Source: Streptomyces sp. NBC_00659 (GTDB taxonomy: Bacteria; Actinomycetota; Actinomycetes; Streptomycetales; Streptomycetaceae). From it: DNA of 64,000 nucleotides. The notes under the pieces were generated by a model. The model saw only the letters and a list, made by a program, of their open reading frames with translations, had not been told where the DNA came from and searched no databases. Shown one piece after another: positions 16,924 to 27,000 of the stretch (its first letter is position 1; each line of letters begins with the position of its first letter). Made by a program: the position numbers and the translations under genes. The stretch covers positions 2,356,001 to 2,420,000 of the forward strand of contig NZ_CP109031.1 in NCBI RefSeq assembly GCF_036226925.1, read 5' to 3'.

Positions 16924-18006
16924 TCAGCCGATCTGGGCGCCGAAGGCCGAGAGCGCCTCGGGCACCGGCTGGAAGAAGGTCTCGCCGCCCGCGGTGCAGT
17001 CACCGCTGCCGCCGGAGGTGAGGCCTATCGCGGTGTCACCGGAGAAGAGCGAGCCGCCGCTGTCGCCGGGCTCGGCGCAGACGTCGGTCTGGATGAGACC
17101 GTTGACGACATCGCCGTTGCCGTAGTTCACGGTGGCGTCCAGGCCCTTGACCGTGCCGTCGTGCACCTGGGTCGTGGAGCCGCTGCGGGTCACCTTCATG
17201 CCGACGGTGGCGTCGCCCGCCTTGGTGATGGGCTGCGTGGAGCCGTTGTAGAGGTCGACCTCGCTCGGGTGGTCCGTGGTCGCCGTGTACTTGACCAGGC
17301 CGAAGTCGTTGTCGGGGAAGCTGGACTGCTCGTTCGTGCCGATCTGTTTGCCGTCGGAGTCCGACCAGGTGGAGATCGCCTCGGTGCAGTGCCCGGCGGT
17401 GATGAAGTACGGCTGCCCGCCCTTGACCACGTTGAAGCCGAGCGAACAGCGCCCGCCGGAACCGCTGATGGCGTCACCACCGGCGATGAAGGTCTTGAAC
17501 TCCCCCTTCGTTCGCTTGAGTTCGGCCTTGGCGCCGAGGCCGTCGACGACCTTGGCAAGTCTGGCCCACTCGGCGTCGGAGACCGTGCGGTCGGCGGTGA
17601 CGACGACCTGGTTGGTCTCCGGGTCGGTGGCCCAGGACGTACCGGGGATGCTCGCGTCCTTCTTGAGCGTGGTGCGGGCGCCGGACAGCTCGGCGAGGGA
17701 GTTCTCGACGATCCTGGCCCTGGCTCCGGCCGCCGTGACGGTCTTGGCCGCGGCCTCGTCGAGCACGTTGACGACGAGGTGCCGGGACTTCGCGTCGTAG
17801 TACGTTCCCGCGCCATCGGCGCCCAGGTCCTCGCCGAGGGCTGAGGCGAGCTTTCCGGCCGCCGCGACGGAGAGGGTGTGCGGCCCGCGGCTCTTCGGGG
17901 CCTCGCTCGCGTTCGCAGTCTGGAAGGTGACTCCGGCGGCGACGAGTGCGGCGATGCCCGCACCCGTGATGAGGGCAGGCCTCTTGGACATACGTCGGTG
18001 CTTCAA
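16924..18006 (-). CDS. Streptogrisin-type S1 serine protease precursor
   Basis: A 360-residue preproprotein. TTG at 18006 is chosen because GGAGG lies 7 bases before it and it gives [19 protein letters not shown], the usual start of this family; the ATG five codons later is too far from the SD. A signal peptide is followed by a pro-region (alpha-lytic-type inhibitory domain, about residues 35-170), then the protease domain with FITAGHC (His), NDFGLVKY (Asp) and GDSGGS (Ser). The enzyme is secreted and self-processed. The longer frame up to 18162 is not coding. Confidence 0.9.
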   Translation of the reverse strand: MKHRRMSKRPALITGAGIAALVAAGVTFQTANASEAPKSRGPHTLSVAAAGKLASALGEDLGADGAGTYYDAKSRHLVVNVLDEAAAKTVTAAGARARIVENSLAELSGARTTLKKDASIPGTSWATDPETNQVVVTADRTVSDAEWARLAKVVDGLGAKAELKRTKGEFKTFIAGGDAISGSGGRCSLGFNVVKGGQPYFITAGHCTEAISTWSDSDGKQIGTNEQSSFPDNDFGLVKYTATTDHPSEVDLYNGSTQPITKAGDATVGMKVTRSGSTTQVHDGTVKGLDATVNYGNGDVVNGLIQTDVCAEPGDSGGSLFSGDTAIGLTSGGSGDCTAGGETFFQPVPEALSAFGAQIG

Positions 18007-18392
18007 CTCACGTCCTCCTGTGGGGGGTCGGTCCGGGAGGTTGTGGGGACCTCCGGGACCGGAAGGCGTACGGACATGGGCGCCCGGCACGACGAAAAGT
18101 CCGTACCGTCGCGTCCATGCCAGTTGTTCCTCGACCACTATTCCGAGACGCACAGGGAACACACAAGGTCGACTTCAGGACGCCTGTACGACAACAGCCG
18201 TACCCCTTCTACGTCCTGACTGTGCGTGGTCACGCCCCGTGGATTCGCACAGCAAACGCGGAAACACGCGTCGCACCGCAGCGGCTCACGAGATCTGGCC
18301 CTGTCTTGATATCGCCCTCGCGCGGGGCGCATCCAAGAAGGCTCTCCCGCAAGGCGGTTGCTTCCGCACCGGTTGCTCCGCCCGGCGGCGGA
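18007..18392. other. Intergenic region upstream of first protease
   Basis: A 386-base stretch between the protease start and the SPFH stop. It should contain the protease promoter. I see no gene, strong hairpin or operator in it. Confidence 0.4.
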
Positions 18393-19280
18393 CTACTCGA
18401 GCTCGGCCCCGGGCTGCCGTTCCACCACGGGTGACACACCCGGCGTCCGCTCCGACTCCGGCTGCGGCTGCGGCTGCGGCTGCGGCTGCGGCTGCGGCTG
18501 AGCAACCGTCGGCGGCTGTCCCGACTGGGCCCGTTCCAGGAAGCGCAGCAGTTCGACCGGGAAGGGCAGGACGAGGGTGGAGTTCTTCTCGGCCGCGACG
18601 GCCACCACCGTCTGGAGCAGCCGCAGTTGGAGCGCGGCCGGCTGTTCCGACATCACGCCGGCGGCCTCCGCGAGCTTCTTGGACGCCTGAAGTTCCGCGT
18701 CCGCGTTGATGATCCGGGCCCTGCGCTCGCGGTCGGCCTCGGCCTGGCGGGCCATGGACCGTTTCATCGTCTCGGGCAGCGAGACGTCCTTGATCTCGAC
18801 CCGGTCGATCTGCACGCCCCAGCCGATCGCCGGGCTGTCGATCATCAACTCCAGCCCCTGGTTGAGCTTTTCGCGGTTGGAGAGCAGATCGTCCAGGTCG
18901 CTCTTGCCGATGATCGACCGGAGGGAGGTCTGCGCCATCTGCGAGACCGCGAAGCGGTAGTCCTCGACCTGGATGATCGCATTCGCCGCGTCCACCACCT
19001 TGAAGTAGACGACCGCGTCCACGCGGACCGTGACGTTGTCCCGGGTGATGCCCTCCTGGGCCGGGATGGGCAGGGTCACGATCTGCATGTTGACCTTGCG
19101 CAGCCGGTCCACGAACGGCACGACCATGGTGAAGCCGGGGCCGCGGACCTCGGAGCGCAGCCTGCCGAGCCGCAGCACCACGCCCCGTTCGTACTGTTTG
19201 ACGACGCGGGCGGCGGCCATCGTGTAGACCAGCCCCACGGACACGACGGAGACTCCCGCCACCACCAGTTCCTCGACCAT
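18393..19280 (-). CDS. SPFH/band 7 (stomatin-like) membrane protein
   Basis: A 295-residue protein with one N-terminal membrane helix (residues 4-22) and a band 7 domain at about 27-190, including the conserved ERGVVLRLGRL, GPGFTMVVPF and IDRVEIKDVSLP. A helical coiled-coil region follows, then a Pro-Gln repeat tail near 255-275. Such proteins form membrane microdomain scaffolds. The usual partner, an NfeD protein, is not next to it. ATG 19280 has GGGGGG 5 bases upstream. The Pro-Gln tail is encoded by a (ggctgc)n microsatellite at 18460-18500. Confidence 0.88.
   Translation of the reverse strand: MVEELVVAGVSVVSVGLVYTMAAARVVKQYERGVVLRLGRLRSEVRGPGFTMVVPFVDRLRKVNMQIVTLPIPAQEGITRDNVTVRVDAVVYFKVVDAANAIIQVEDYRFAVSQMAQTSLRSIIGKSDLDDLLSNREKLNQGLELMIDSPAIGWGVQIDRVEIKDVSLPETMKRSMARQAEADRERRARIINADAELQASKKLAEAAGVMSEQPAALQLRLLQTVVAVAAEKNSTLVLPFPVELLRFLERAQSGQPPTVAQPQPQPQPQPQPQPESERTPGVSPVVERQPGAELE
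18460..18500. repeat. Hexanucleotide microsatellite (ggctgc)n
   Basis: About seven in-frame copies encode the Pro-Gln tail of the SPFH protein. Slippage would change tail length without a frameshift. Confidence 0.85.
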
Positions 19281-19360
19281 CACGGCCCCCCAGGGTCCGA
19301 CGTGGCGCACCGGGCGTGCAGAGCGCGCGCTTCGAAGGTAGACCCGTCACCGGAGCAAGG

Positions 19361-19397
19361 GCGAGCCCCCGCACGCTGGTTGCGTGCGGGGGCTCGC
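19361..19397. terminator. Strong terminator hairpin after second protease
   Basis: A perfect 16-bp stem (19361-19376 with 19382-19397), loop tggtt, between the second protease stop and the SPFH start on the minus strand. Confidence 0.8.
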
Positions 19398-19445
19398 CTG
19401 CTGCTGACCGCAGGTCTGACTGTGGGGGGTTGTCGTACGCGCCGG

Positions 19446-20348
19446 TCAGAAGACGTGGACCCCGTAGGCGCTGAGGGCCTCGGTCACGGGCTGGAAGAAC
19501 GTCGTACCGCCGGAGGTGCAGTTGCCGCTGCCGCCGGAGGTCAGACCGTACGCGACGGTGCCGCCGTAGAGCGAGCCGCCGGAGTCACCGGGCTCGGCGC
19601 AGACCGTGGTCTGGATCATGCCGTAGACGATGTCGCCGGAACCGTAGTTGACCGTCGCGTTGAGCGCGGTGACACGGCCGCTGTGGATGCCGGTCGTGGA
19701 GCCGCGACGGTAGACGGTGGTACCCACGGAGGGCGTGGCAGCGCTGGTGATGTCCTGGCTGCCGACCGCGCCCGACTTGGCGACGGACGTGTTCGTGTAG
19801 CGCACGATGCCGTAGTCGTTGGTCGGGAAGCTGGAGCCGGCGGTGGTGCCGAGCGTGGTCGTGTGCCCGGAGTTCGACCACCAGGTGCCCGCGCCGTCGG
19901 TGCAGTGACCGGCGGTCAGGAAGTAGTAGTTCCCGCTGCTGTCCTGGACGTTGAAGCCGAGCGAGCAGCGCCAGCTACTCGCATAGATTGCGTCGCCGCC
20001 GGCGATCAGTTTGTTGAACTTGCCCGCGGTGTGCTTGATCGTGAGGGCGTCGGCGTTGGTGCCGGCGTCCTTCTTGATCTGCGCGATCTCGGCTTTCGAG
20101 ACCGTGCTGTCGACGGTGACGACCACACGGTTCGTCTTGGCGTCGACCGCCCAGGCGGTGCCCGCGATGTCGGACTGGAGTACCGACTTGTTGACACTGC
20201 TCAGCTGAGTGGAGCTGAAGGTCTGGACGTCGGACGCGTTCGCACTGGGGATTGCGAACGCTGCCGCGGCGACGAGTCCGGTGGTCACGGCGATCAGCCG
20301 ACTCCGTCTCGCGATGCCACTGCGGGGGGTGGTGCGCTTGATCCTCAC
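19446..20348 (-). CDS. Streptogrisin B-like S1 serine protease precursor
   Basis: A 300-residue preproprotein, the usual length for streptogrisin A/B precursors. GTG 20348 gives [18 protein letters not shown], a typical start, with GGAGGA 7 bases upstream. Signal peptide ends near ANAS; the short pro-region is about 40-115; the mature domain begins near [14 protein letters not shown] and carries [15 protein letters not shown] and [10 protein letters not shown]. It is a secreted chymotrypsin-like peptidase. It is a paralogue of the protease at 16924-18006. Confidence 0.93.
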   Translation of the reverse strand: MRIKRTTPRSGIARRSRLIAVTTGLVAAAAFAIPSANASDVQTFSSTQLSSVNKSVLQSDIAGTAWAVDAKTNRVVVTVDSTVSKAEIAQIKKDAGTNADALTIKHTAGKFNKLIAGGDAIYASSWRCSLGFNVQDSSGNYYFLTAGHCTDGAGTWWSNSGHTTTLGTTAGSSFPTNDYGIVRYTNTSVAKSGAVGSQDITSAATPSVGTTVYRRGSTTGIHSGRVTALNATVNYGSGDIVYGMIQTTVCAEPGDSGGSLYGGTVAYGLTSGGSGNCTSGGTTFFQPVTEALSAYGVHVF

Positions 20349-20592
20349 GTTTCGTTCCTCCGAAGGGAAGTAAGGGGTCCCGTGTCGTGGGGTCGGGGCC
20401 CGTGAGGCGCAGCCGGGAGCCGCCCGTCCGGATTCCGAACAAGCCATGCCCCTGACAAGCGCTGAGGGGGAGTATTCGGCTGTGCGGCCGACAGGCGCAA
20501 GGGCGCCTTTCGGCCGTGCAGCGTTCAACTTGCCCTCATCCAAAGGAGGTTGATCATCGGACCACTGAAGGCGCAGGATTTCCCGCGCGTTT

Positions 20593-21393
20593 TCAGGAGT
20601 CCCGGGGACCTCGGGCCAATCGGCGCTCCCCCGCGGCGACGGCCACGCGCAGCGTATTTCCGGGCGGCGGGAACGGGCAGACGAAATGGTCGGCGAACGC
20701 GCACGGCGGAAGCACGGTCCGGTTGAAGTCCGCCGTCGTACGCCCCTCGGCGTCGGGCGCCGCGGGCCGCAGGAACCGGAAGCGGTAACTGCTGTCCCCG
20801 CTGGTGGTGTCGGCGAAGACGGCCCACAGCGTGCCGTCGCTCTCGACCGACACCTGGAGGGTGATGTCCTGCCCGTCCAGGGTGAAGGCGAGGACTCCGC
20901 CGAGGGCGAGCCCGCGGGTCACCCCGTCGGCGTTCTCGACGCGCACGGTACGGCCCTCGCCGTACGGGGTGAACTGTCCGGGCACCGCCCAGCGCTCGTC
21001 GTACGGGGTCGCCTCGATGCCGGCGAAGGCTTTCCGGGCGGGTGCGTCGGGGTCGTAGTCGCGTACGCCCCACATCCCCTCGCGCGCCAGGACGACGAAC
21101 CGCCGCTCCCCGCGTCCGACCCGGGCTCCGCCGGCCGGTCCGTAGTCGGCGTCCACCACGATGTCGCCGGTGAAGGGCTCGCCGTCGACCGTGAGCCCGT
21201 CCTCGGCGGCAGCCGTCAGGGTCACTTGGCCGCCCTTGACGGCCCAATGCCCCGGGATGTCCGGAAGTCGCCCTTCCGGATAGTCCTCGATCCAGTGGGT
21301 TCCGGTGAGCGCGAGCGGTCCGTACGGCGCCGAAACCGTCGCCACGCGGTGCTCCTGCCAGTGCTTCCAGTCCTCGGGTGCGTCCGTCGTCAT
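20593..21393 (-). CDS. DUF1684 family protein
   Basis: A 266-residue beta-rich protein with the DUF1684 end motif [25 protein letters not shown], which is strongly conserved, and YRFRFLRP before it. The family has no established function; it is cytoplasmic, with no signal peptide. GGAAGG lies 8 bases before ATG 21393. No operon partner is seen. Confidence 0.85.
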   Translation of the reverse strand: MTTDAPEDWKHWQEHRVATVSAPYGPLALTGTHWIEDYPEGRLPDIPGHWAVKGGQVTLTAAAEDGLTVDGEPFTGDIVVDADYGPAGGARVGRGERRFVVLAREGMWGVRDYDPDAPARKAFAGIEATPYDERWAVPGQFTPYGEGRTVRVENADGVTRGLALGGVLAFTLDGQDITLQVSVESDGTLWAVFADTTSGDSSYRFRFLRPAAPDAEGRTTADFNRTVLPPCAFADHFVCPFPPPGNTLRVAVAAGERRLARGPRDS

Positions 21394-21601
21394 GTGATCA
21401 ACCCTTCCACACGAGCGGCTCGGCCAGGTCGAGGTGCGGGCGCGACGCGATGCCCGTCTATTCGGTTATTCGGTGCGGCACGATCCGCGGTCCTGGAGCG
21501 GCACCATCACCCGGTCCGCGAACTCCTCCGGTCCGCAGGGCATCGCGGGGCGCGAGGACGAAGCCGTCTGCGGCACCGCCCCCCATGCGCCTTTCCGCCC
21601 G

Positions 21602-22861
21602 TCACAACCCGCAGTCACAGCACTCGCAGCACTCACAGCACTTGCACGCCTCGCAGCAACCGCAGTCGCAGTCGCAGTTGTTCAGGCATCCTTCGCGCTT
21701 CTTGCGCGACCACGGGCCCTCGTACTGATCGGCGCAGCACATCTTGCAGGTGCAGCACAGTCCGACGGCGGCGGCGCAGCCGGCCCAGAATCCGCGCTTG
21801 CCGGGGTTGGGAGGCTGGACGGAAGGGCCGCCGCCGAAGGGGTTGCCGCCACCGGTGTACGGATTCCCGCCCTGCCGGGGCGGACCGAAGGAGCCCTCGG
21901 GTCCGAGCAGGACGGCGGAGCCCGGCGCGTCGAGAAGACGGCCGGACCCGGGAGAGCCGAGGGAGCCGTGCGGTCCGTGTGCTCCGTCCTCCGCGTGCCC
22001 GCACCCCGACGTCCCGAACGCGCGGTCCACCGAGCGGCCCAGTTCGTGGGCGAGCAGTACATGCGCCAGTCTGCCGTCGGTGAACTCGGCCTCGCGCAGC
22101 GCGAGCCGTATCCCGTGCAGGGCGTCATCGGCGAGCCGACGGGCCTCGGTGAGCGAGGTCCCGGTGGCGGAGAGGGGGTTCCAGGCTCCTGACGCGGCGT
22201 CGGTTTCCCTGTCCTCCACGGCGTCCAGCAGATGAGCGAGCCGTCCGAAGAGCCGTCCGGCCTCGGCCAGCGGAGCGGCGTTGCCGGGGCGGCCCGCGAG
22301 GACGGCGGTGTACGCGAAGGCGGCGGCGGTGGCGGTCTCGGTGGGTTCCGTGACGGTCAGCAACGGCGTTCCCGGCCCGGCCAGCGCCTCGATCCCGACC
22401 TGCCGGTCCACGGCGTCGACGAGCACGGCCGTGTCGAAGCCGACGGCGGTTCCCGTTCGCGCCCCGGCCCTGCCCCAGCTCGCGGCCACCCGGCGCGCGG
22501 CCGACGCGACCGGCTTGCGCGCCAGGATCCCGTCCCCGTCGGCGACATGGTCGCGCACCTTCGCCGAGGCGAGGACCAGCGAGACGGCGGCGGCGAGCCG
22601 CGCGCCCTCACCCTGCGCGACGGAGGCGGTCCGCATGCCGCGCAGCGGACAGGGGCCCGCCGTGCGACGCCATCCCGTCGCCCGCTCGGCCTGAGCCTCC
22701 GTCAGAACCGATATCAGCAGGCCGTCATAGTTGGTGACCACCCGCGCGAACTGACCGTGGTCCCCGCGCAGCGCGAGACAGAGCCCGCACAGATGCGCCA
22801 TCCACTGCGTCTTGAGCCCCTCACCGAGACGGTGGCTGCAGGGCCTCACGATTCCGAACAC
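21602..22861 (-). CDS. DUF5685 protein with Cys-rich C-terminal tail
   Basis: A 419-residue protein beginning MFGIVRPCSHRLGE, with CGLCLAL near residue 26: the N-terminal DUF5685 region with conserved Cys and His. The middle is Ala-rich helical. A Gly/Pro-rich spacer follows, then a tail of about 60 residues holding some 20 Cys in CC, CxC and CxxC arrangements (for example CDCDCGCCEACKCCECCECC). The tail suggests binding of several metal ions or a surface-coat-like role; this is inference. GTG 22861 has GGGGGA 5 bases upstream. Confidence 0.82.
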   Translation of the reverse strand: MFGIVRPCSHRLGEGLKTQWMAHLCGLCLALRGDHGQFARVVTNYDGLLISVLTEAQAERATGWRRTAGPCPLRGMRTASVAQGEGARLAAAVSLVLASAKVRDHVADGDGILARKPVASAARRVAASWGRAGARTGTAVGFDTAVLVDAVDRQVGIEALAGPGTPLLTVTEPTETATAAAFAYTAVLAGRPGNAAPLAEAGRLFGRLAHLLDAVEDRETDAASGAWNPLSATGTSLTEARRLADDALHGIRLALREAEFTDGRLAHVLLAHELGRSVDRAFGTSGCGHAEDGAHGPHGSLGSPGSGRLLDAPGSAVLLGPEGSFGPPRQGGNPYTGGGNPFGGGPSVQPPNPGKRGFWAGCAAAVGLCCTCKMCCADQYEGPWSRKKREGCLNNCDCDCGCCEACKCCECCECCDCGL

Positions 22862-23150
22862 GACACTCCCCCGTGACCCGTACGACATTGAGGTCGGGCA
22901 TCGTATCGACCCTCCCGTTCACCCGTACGCCCCGCTCGTCACCCGGTCGCCGCGAGAAATCATATTTCACTCTCAGTCAGCAGCCTTACCCCGTACGACC
23001 CTTGGGGGGCGCGGGCTCTCGACGGATTCGCTGTGCACCAGTACCGTCACGAAACCCCCACGCGGCGTCTATCCACTTGGCGCGACATCCGCATCATGGA
23101 CGACCATGGGGATGCGGAAGCACGAAAGACCGCTGTGAGAGGAGGCGTCC

Positions 23151-23588
23151 ATGGGATCGGTGCGCAAGGCGAGTGCCTGGCTTGGCCTCGTCGACGACAA
23201 CGATGACGAGCGTTACTACGACGACGACTACGCCGAGGGTCAGGACTCCGGCAACGCCTGGGTCACCGACCCTCGCGTGAAGGTTGCTTCCGAGACGGCG
23301 GAGGAGAAGGGCCGCCGGATCGGCACGGTCACCCCGGACAGCTTCCGGGACGCACGCGGTATCGGCGAACTCTTCCGGGACGGCGTCCCGGTCATCATCA
23401 ACCTCACGTCCATGGAGGCCGCCGACGCCAAGCGCGTGGTGGACTTCGCGGCCGGCCTGACCTTCGGTCTGCGCGGCACCATCGAGCGGGTGGCGACCCG
23501 GGTCTTCCTGCTGACCCCCGCGCATACGGAGATCGTCAGCGGCGACGCCGCGGGCCGTCAGACGGACGGTTTCTTCAACCAGAGCTGA
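23151..23588 (+). CDS. sflA: SepF-like cell-division protein
   Basis: A 145-residue protein with a short amphipathic N-terminus ([13 protein letters not shown]), an acidic Asp/Tyr-rich linker, and a SepF core at about 65-140 ([43 protein letters not shown]). SepF tethers FtsZ to the membrane. Streptomyces encode extra SepF-like proteins outside the dcw cluster, and the length and solitary context here match the SflA type, hence the symbol. A strong AGGAGG precedes ATG 23151. A terminator follows directly. Confidence 0.87.
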   Translation: MGSVRKASAWLGLVDDNDDERYYDDDYAEGQDSGNAWVTDPRVKVASETAEEKGRRIGTVTPDSFRDARGIGELFRDGVPVIINLTSMEAADAKRVVDFAAGLTFGLRGTIERVATRVFLLTPAHTEIVSGDAAGRQTDGFFNQS

Positions 23589-23613
23589 GGCAGGGCCGCT
23601 CACCGGCCCTGCC
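23589..23613. terminator. Terminator hairpin between convergent genes
   Basis: Perfect 10-bp stem (23589-23598 with 23604-23613), loop ctcac, starting directly after the SepF-like stop codon. Confidence 0.75.
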
Positions 23614-23639
23614 CGGCCGGTGCTTCACACGCGGGACCG

Positions 23640-24830
23640 TCACCGGAAGGCGTCGAGCCCGGTGAGCGCCTTGCCCAGCACGAGCTGATGCATCTCGACG
23701 GTGCCCTCGTAGGTGAGCACCGACTCCAGGTTCGTGGCGTGCCGCATCACGGGGTATTCCAGCGAGATCCCGTTGGCACCGAGGATCGTGCGCGAGGTAC
23801 GGCAGATCTCGATGGCCTCGCGTACGTTGTTGAGCTTGCCGAAGCTGATCTGCTCGGGGCGGAGCCGTCCCGCGTCCATGCGGCGGCCCAGGTGATGGGC
23901 GAGCAGGATCCCCTTGTGCAGTTCGAGGGCCATGTCGGCGAGTTTGGCCTGGGTGAGCTGGAAGCCGCCGATGGGGCGCCCGAACTGCTCACGCGTCCTC
24001 GCGTACGCGAGGGCGGACTCGAAACTGGACCGCGCCGCGCCCATGGCGCCCCACACGATCCCGTACCGCGCGTGCGAGAGGCAGCCGAGCGGGCCCTTGA
24101 GGCCGACGACGTCGGGCAGGACGGCGTCGGCCGGCAGCCGCACGTCGTCGAGGACGAGCTCGCTGGTCACGCTCGCCCGCAGGGACCACTTGTGCTTGAT
24201 CTCGGGGGCGGAGAAGCCGGGCGCGTCGGTGGGCACGACGAATCCGCGGATGCCGTCGTCGGTCTGCGCCCAGACGACGGCGACACCGGCGACGGAACCG
24301 TTGGTGATCCACATCTTGCGCCCGTTCAGGATCCAGTCCCCGCCGTCGCGCTTGGCGTGCGTCCGCATGGAGGCGGGGTCGGAGCCGTGGTCGGGCTCGG
24401 TCAGCCCGAAGCACCCGATGATCTCGCCGGAGGCCATGCCCGGCAGCCAGGCCCGCTTCTGCTCCTCGCTGCCGAACCGGTGGATGGCGTACATGGCCAG
24501 GGAGCCCTGAACCGAGACGAGCGAACGGATCCCGGAGTCGGCCGCTTCGAGCTCCAGGCAGGCGAGGCCGTACTGCACGGCGCTGGCCCCCGCGCACCCG
24601 TACCCCTGGAGCGACATGCCGAGGGCGCCGATCCCGCCCAGCTCCCGCGCCAGTTCCCGGATGCCGGGCAGCTCGCCCTTCTCGTACCAGTCGGCTACGT
24701 ACGGCAGCACCCGGTCCGCGGCCCAGCTCCGCACGGTGTCGCGGACGGCCAGCTCCTCCGCGTCCAGCAGGTCGTCGATCCCGAGCGGGTCGGCGGGGTC
24801 GAAGGGCGGCAGCTTCGAGGACGCGGACAT
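23640..24830 (-). CDS. Acyl-CoA dehydrogenase (glutaryl-CoA dehydrogenase-like)
   Basis: A 396-residue FAD enzyme. CFGLTEPDHGSDP and KMWITNGS are the FAD/substrate motifs near residues 140 and 185, TREQFGRPIGGFQLTQ is near 290, and VLTYEGTVEMHQLVLG near 370 has the catalytic Glu of glutaryl-CoA dehydrogenases. It should oxidise a short or dicarboxylic acyl-CoA. ATG 24830 has a GGAGG-like SD (cggagg) upstream. The gene is solitary. Confidence 0.9.
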   Translation of the reverse strand: MSASSKLPPFDPADPLGIDDLLDAEELAVRDTVRSWAADRVLPYVADWYEKGELPGIRELARELGGIGALGMSLQGYGCAGASAVQYGLACLELEAADSGIRSLVSVQGSLAMYAIHRFGSEEQKRAWLPGMASGEIIGCFGLTEPDHGSDPASMRTHAKRDGGDWILNGRKMWITNGSVAGVAVVWAQTDDGIRGFVVPTDAPGFSAPEIKHKWSLRASVTSELVLDDVRLPADAVLPDVVGLKGPLGCLSHARYGIVWGAMGAARSSFESALAYARTREQFGRPIGGFQLTQAKLADMALELHKGILLAHHLGRRMDAGRLRPEQISFGKLNNVREAIEICRTSRTILGANGISLEYPVMRHATNLESVLTYEGTVEMHQLVLGKALTGLDAFR

Positions 24831-25055
24831 ACGACAGCCTCCGGCAGGGTGACAACTAGCACCGCTAGTTAAGGATCTCGGCCCGACGTTACGACGCAGT
24901 GTCCCGCAAGTCCAGGGCACTTGCTCACAGCACCCGGGAGCCCGGCGCCCGGCCGGCCTGCCCAGTGGGCGACGCGGGGCGACCAGGGCTTCCGGCTCGC
25001 GGGTGCGGCACCGGCTCGCGAGCCGGAGGCCCTGCCCAGGAGCGGACCGGGGAAC

Positions 25056-26744
25056 CTAAGCGGAGACGCGGCTCTCGGCGGTCCCGGCGGCGTCACGGGG
25101 AACCGGAATACCGGTCGGGCCCGGCGCCACCGGAATACCGGCGGGGCCCGGCGCGGAGGCCGGGACGGCGACGACGTCCGAGGCGGGAGCCGCAATCGCG
25201 GCGGTGCCGCACTCCATGACCCGCGGCAGCCGCAGCGCCATCACCGCGCCGAGCAGCAACAGGCCGGCGCTCACCAGCAGGGTCACGTGCAGTCCGTGCA
25301 CGAAGGAGTCCCTGGCGGCCTGCCGCAGGGCACCGCCGGACGTGCCGCCGAGCCGGTCGGCGACCTGGTACGCCTCGCCCAGCGAGTGTCCCGCCGCCGC
25401 CGAATCGGCCGCCGGGACCCCGGGGACGGACGACAGCCCTGGCGTGTACGCCGCGTTCATCACGCTCCCCAGCAGCGCGATCCCTATCCCCGCGCCGAGC
25501 TGGTACGAGGTCTCGCCGATCGCCGCGGCGCCGCCCGACTGCGCCTGCGGCGCCTCGCTGAGCATGGACTCGTACGCCCCGAAGAGCGTGGTCTCCAGGC
25601 CGAAGCCCAGCAGCACGAAGCCGAAGAGCAGCAGCGTGGCGTTGTCGTTCCCGCCCATCGCGGTGAGCGTGACGACGGCCGCCGCGGTGAGACAGAACCC
25701 GAAGGAGACCATCGCGCGCGGCCCGAACCTGCGCAGCAGCTTCGCCCCGGCGAGACCGGCGGCCATCGCCGCGATGGTGAGCGGCAGCAGCCGCAGCCCG
25801 GTCTGCAGGGGCGACAGGCCGAGTACGAGCTGGAGGTACTGCGCGGCGATCAGTTCCAGGCCCACCAGGGCGAGCATGGCGAGGACGATGCACCCCACCG
25901 ACGTGCTGAAGGCGGGACGCGCGAACATGCGCAGGTCGACCAGGGGATGCGCGCGCCGCCGCTGCCGCCGTACGAAGACGGCCATCAGCACGGCGCCGAC
26001 GAGCAGCGGCACGAGGGTGAAGGGGCTGAAGGGCGCCTCGCCGCCGCCGAGACGCTTCACGCCGAGGACGAGTCCGAACAGGCCGGCGGCGGCCATGAGC
26101 GCCCCGACGACGTCCCAGGGACCGTCGCGGTCGCCGTGGGACTCGGGCAGCAGCAGCCGTCCGACCGGCAGGCTGATGATCATCAGCGGAATGTTGACGA
26201 GGAAGACCGATCCCCACCAGAAGTGTTCGAGGAGGAAGCCGCCGAGGAGCGGTCCGACCGCCGCTCCGACGGCGGCGACGGCGCTCCAGATGCCGATCGC
26301 GAGCGCCCGTTCGCGGCGGTCGGGGAAGACCTCGCGCAGGATCGACAGCGTGGCGGGCATGATCATGGCGCCGCCGATGCCGAGCAGGGCGCGGGCGCCT
26401 ATCAGAAGCTGCGCGTTCCCGGAGAAGGCCGCGATGCCGGAGGCGACTCCGAAGAGGGCGTAACCGAGGAGGAGGACCCGTCGTCTGCCGATCCGGTCAC
26501 CGAGCGTGCCGAAGAGGATGAGGAGCGAGGCGCAGACGAGCGGATAGATGTCGACGATCCAGAGCAGTTCCATCGCGCCGGGCTTCAGGTCCTCGGTGAC
26601 GGCGGGCACCGCGACATGGAGAACGGTGGCGTCGATGGCAACGAGCAGCAGGCTGACGCACAGGACGACGAGGACGACCCAGCGGTTGGCACCGGCTCCG
26701 GTCTCCCGACGGCATCGCGCAGCGGCCGTGGTCGTCCCGGACAT
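25056..26744 (-). CDS. MFS drug exporter, 14-TM DHA2 (EmrB/QacA) type
   Basis: A 562-residue membrane protein. First helix holds VAIDATVLHVAVP (motif D1-type), loop 2-3 has GTLGDRIGRRRVLLLG (motif A), and helix 5 has GAAVGPLLGGFL (motif C, an antiporter signature). Length and helix count fit the 14-helix DHA2 family, which uses the proton gradient to export drugs or metabolites. ATG 26744 has GGAGG 7 bases before it. No regulator adjoins it, so its substrate is unknown. Confidence 0.92.
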   Translation of the reverse strand: MSGTTTAAARCRRETGAGANRWVVLVVLCVSLLLVAIDATVLHVAVPAVTEDLKPGAMELLWIVDIYPLVCASLLILFGTLGDRIGRRRVLLLGYALFGVASGIAAFSGNAQLLIGARALLGIGGAMIMPATLSILREVFPDRRERALAIGIWSAVAAVGAAVGPLLGGFLLEHFWWGSVFLVNIPLMIISLPVGRLLLPESHGDRDGPWDVVGALMAAAGLFGLVLGVKRLGGGEAPFSPFTLVPLLVGAVLMAVFVRRQRRRAHPLVDLRMFARPAFSTSVGCIVLAMLALVGLELIAAQYLQLVLGLSPLQTGLRLLPLTIAAMAAGLAGAKLLRRFGPRAMVSFGFCLTAAAVVTLTAMGGNDNATLLLFGFVLLGFGLETTLFGAYESMLSEAPQAQSGGAAAIGETSYQLGAGIGIALLGSVMNAAYTPGLSSVPGVPAADSAAAGHSLGEAYQVADRLGGTSGGALRQAARDSFVHGLHVTLLVSAGLLLLGAVMALRLPRVMECGTAAIAAPASDVVAVPASAPGPAGIPVAPGPTGIPVPRDAAGTAESRVSA

Positions 26745-26987
26745 GTACGTACCTCCAGAGGTTCCCTCGCGTTCTGCGGATCCGCAGGGTGGGGACTCCC
26801 TGGGGTTGCGGCCCGGAGAGCGGAGTCCCGGGCCCACGCAACAAAGGCGAGTGAGCCGTCAGCGTACGCGAGTTCTCGCCCGTGACACGTGGCGGACCTC
26901 TCACGTTCGTCGGCGGGGTGTGTGGCGTACGCCACGCCGCCCGCACGTCGTCACGCCCCGTGCGGCCTGCCGGTTCCGCGGTCCGCC

Positions 26988-26993
26988 GATAAT
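26988..26993 (+). promoter_or_regulatory. Candidate leaderless promoter -10 box (GATAAT)
   Basis: GATAAT lies 7 bases before GTG 27001, with no SD between; consistent with leaderless transcription. Confidence 0.45.
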
Positions 26994-27000
26994 CGGGCCC

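Noticed and set aside
18007-18162. Upstream N-terminal extension of the first streptogrisin-like protease
   Set aside because: The open frame continues, but TTG 18006 has an SD and gives a canonical signal peptide, while the extension lacks coding bias.
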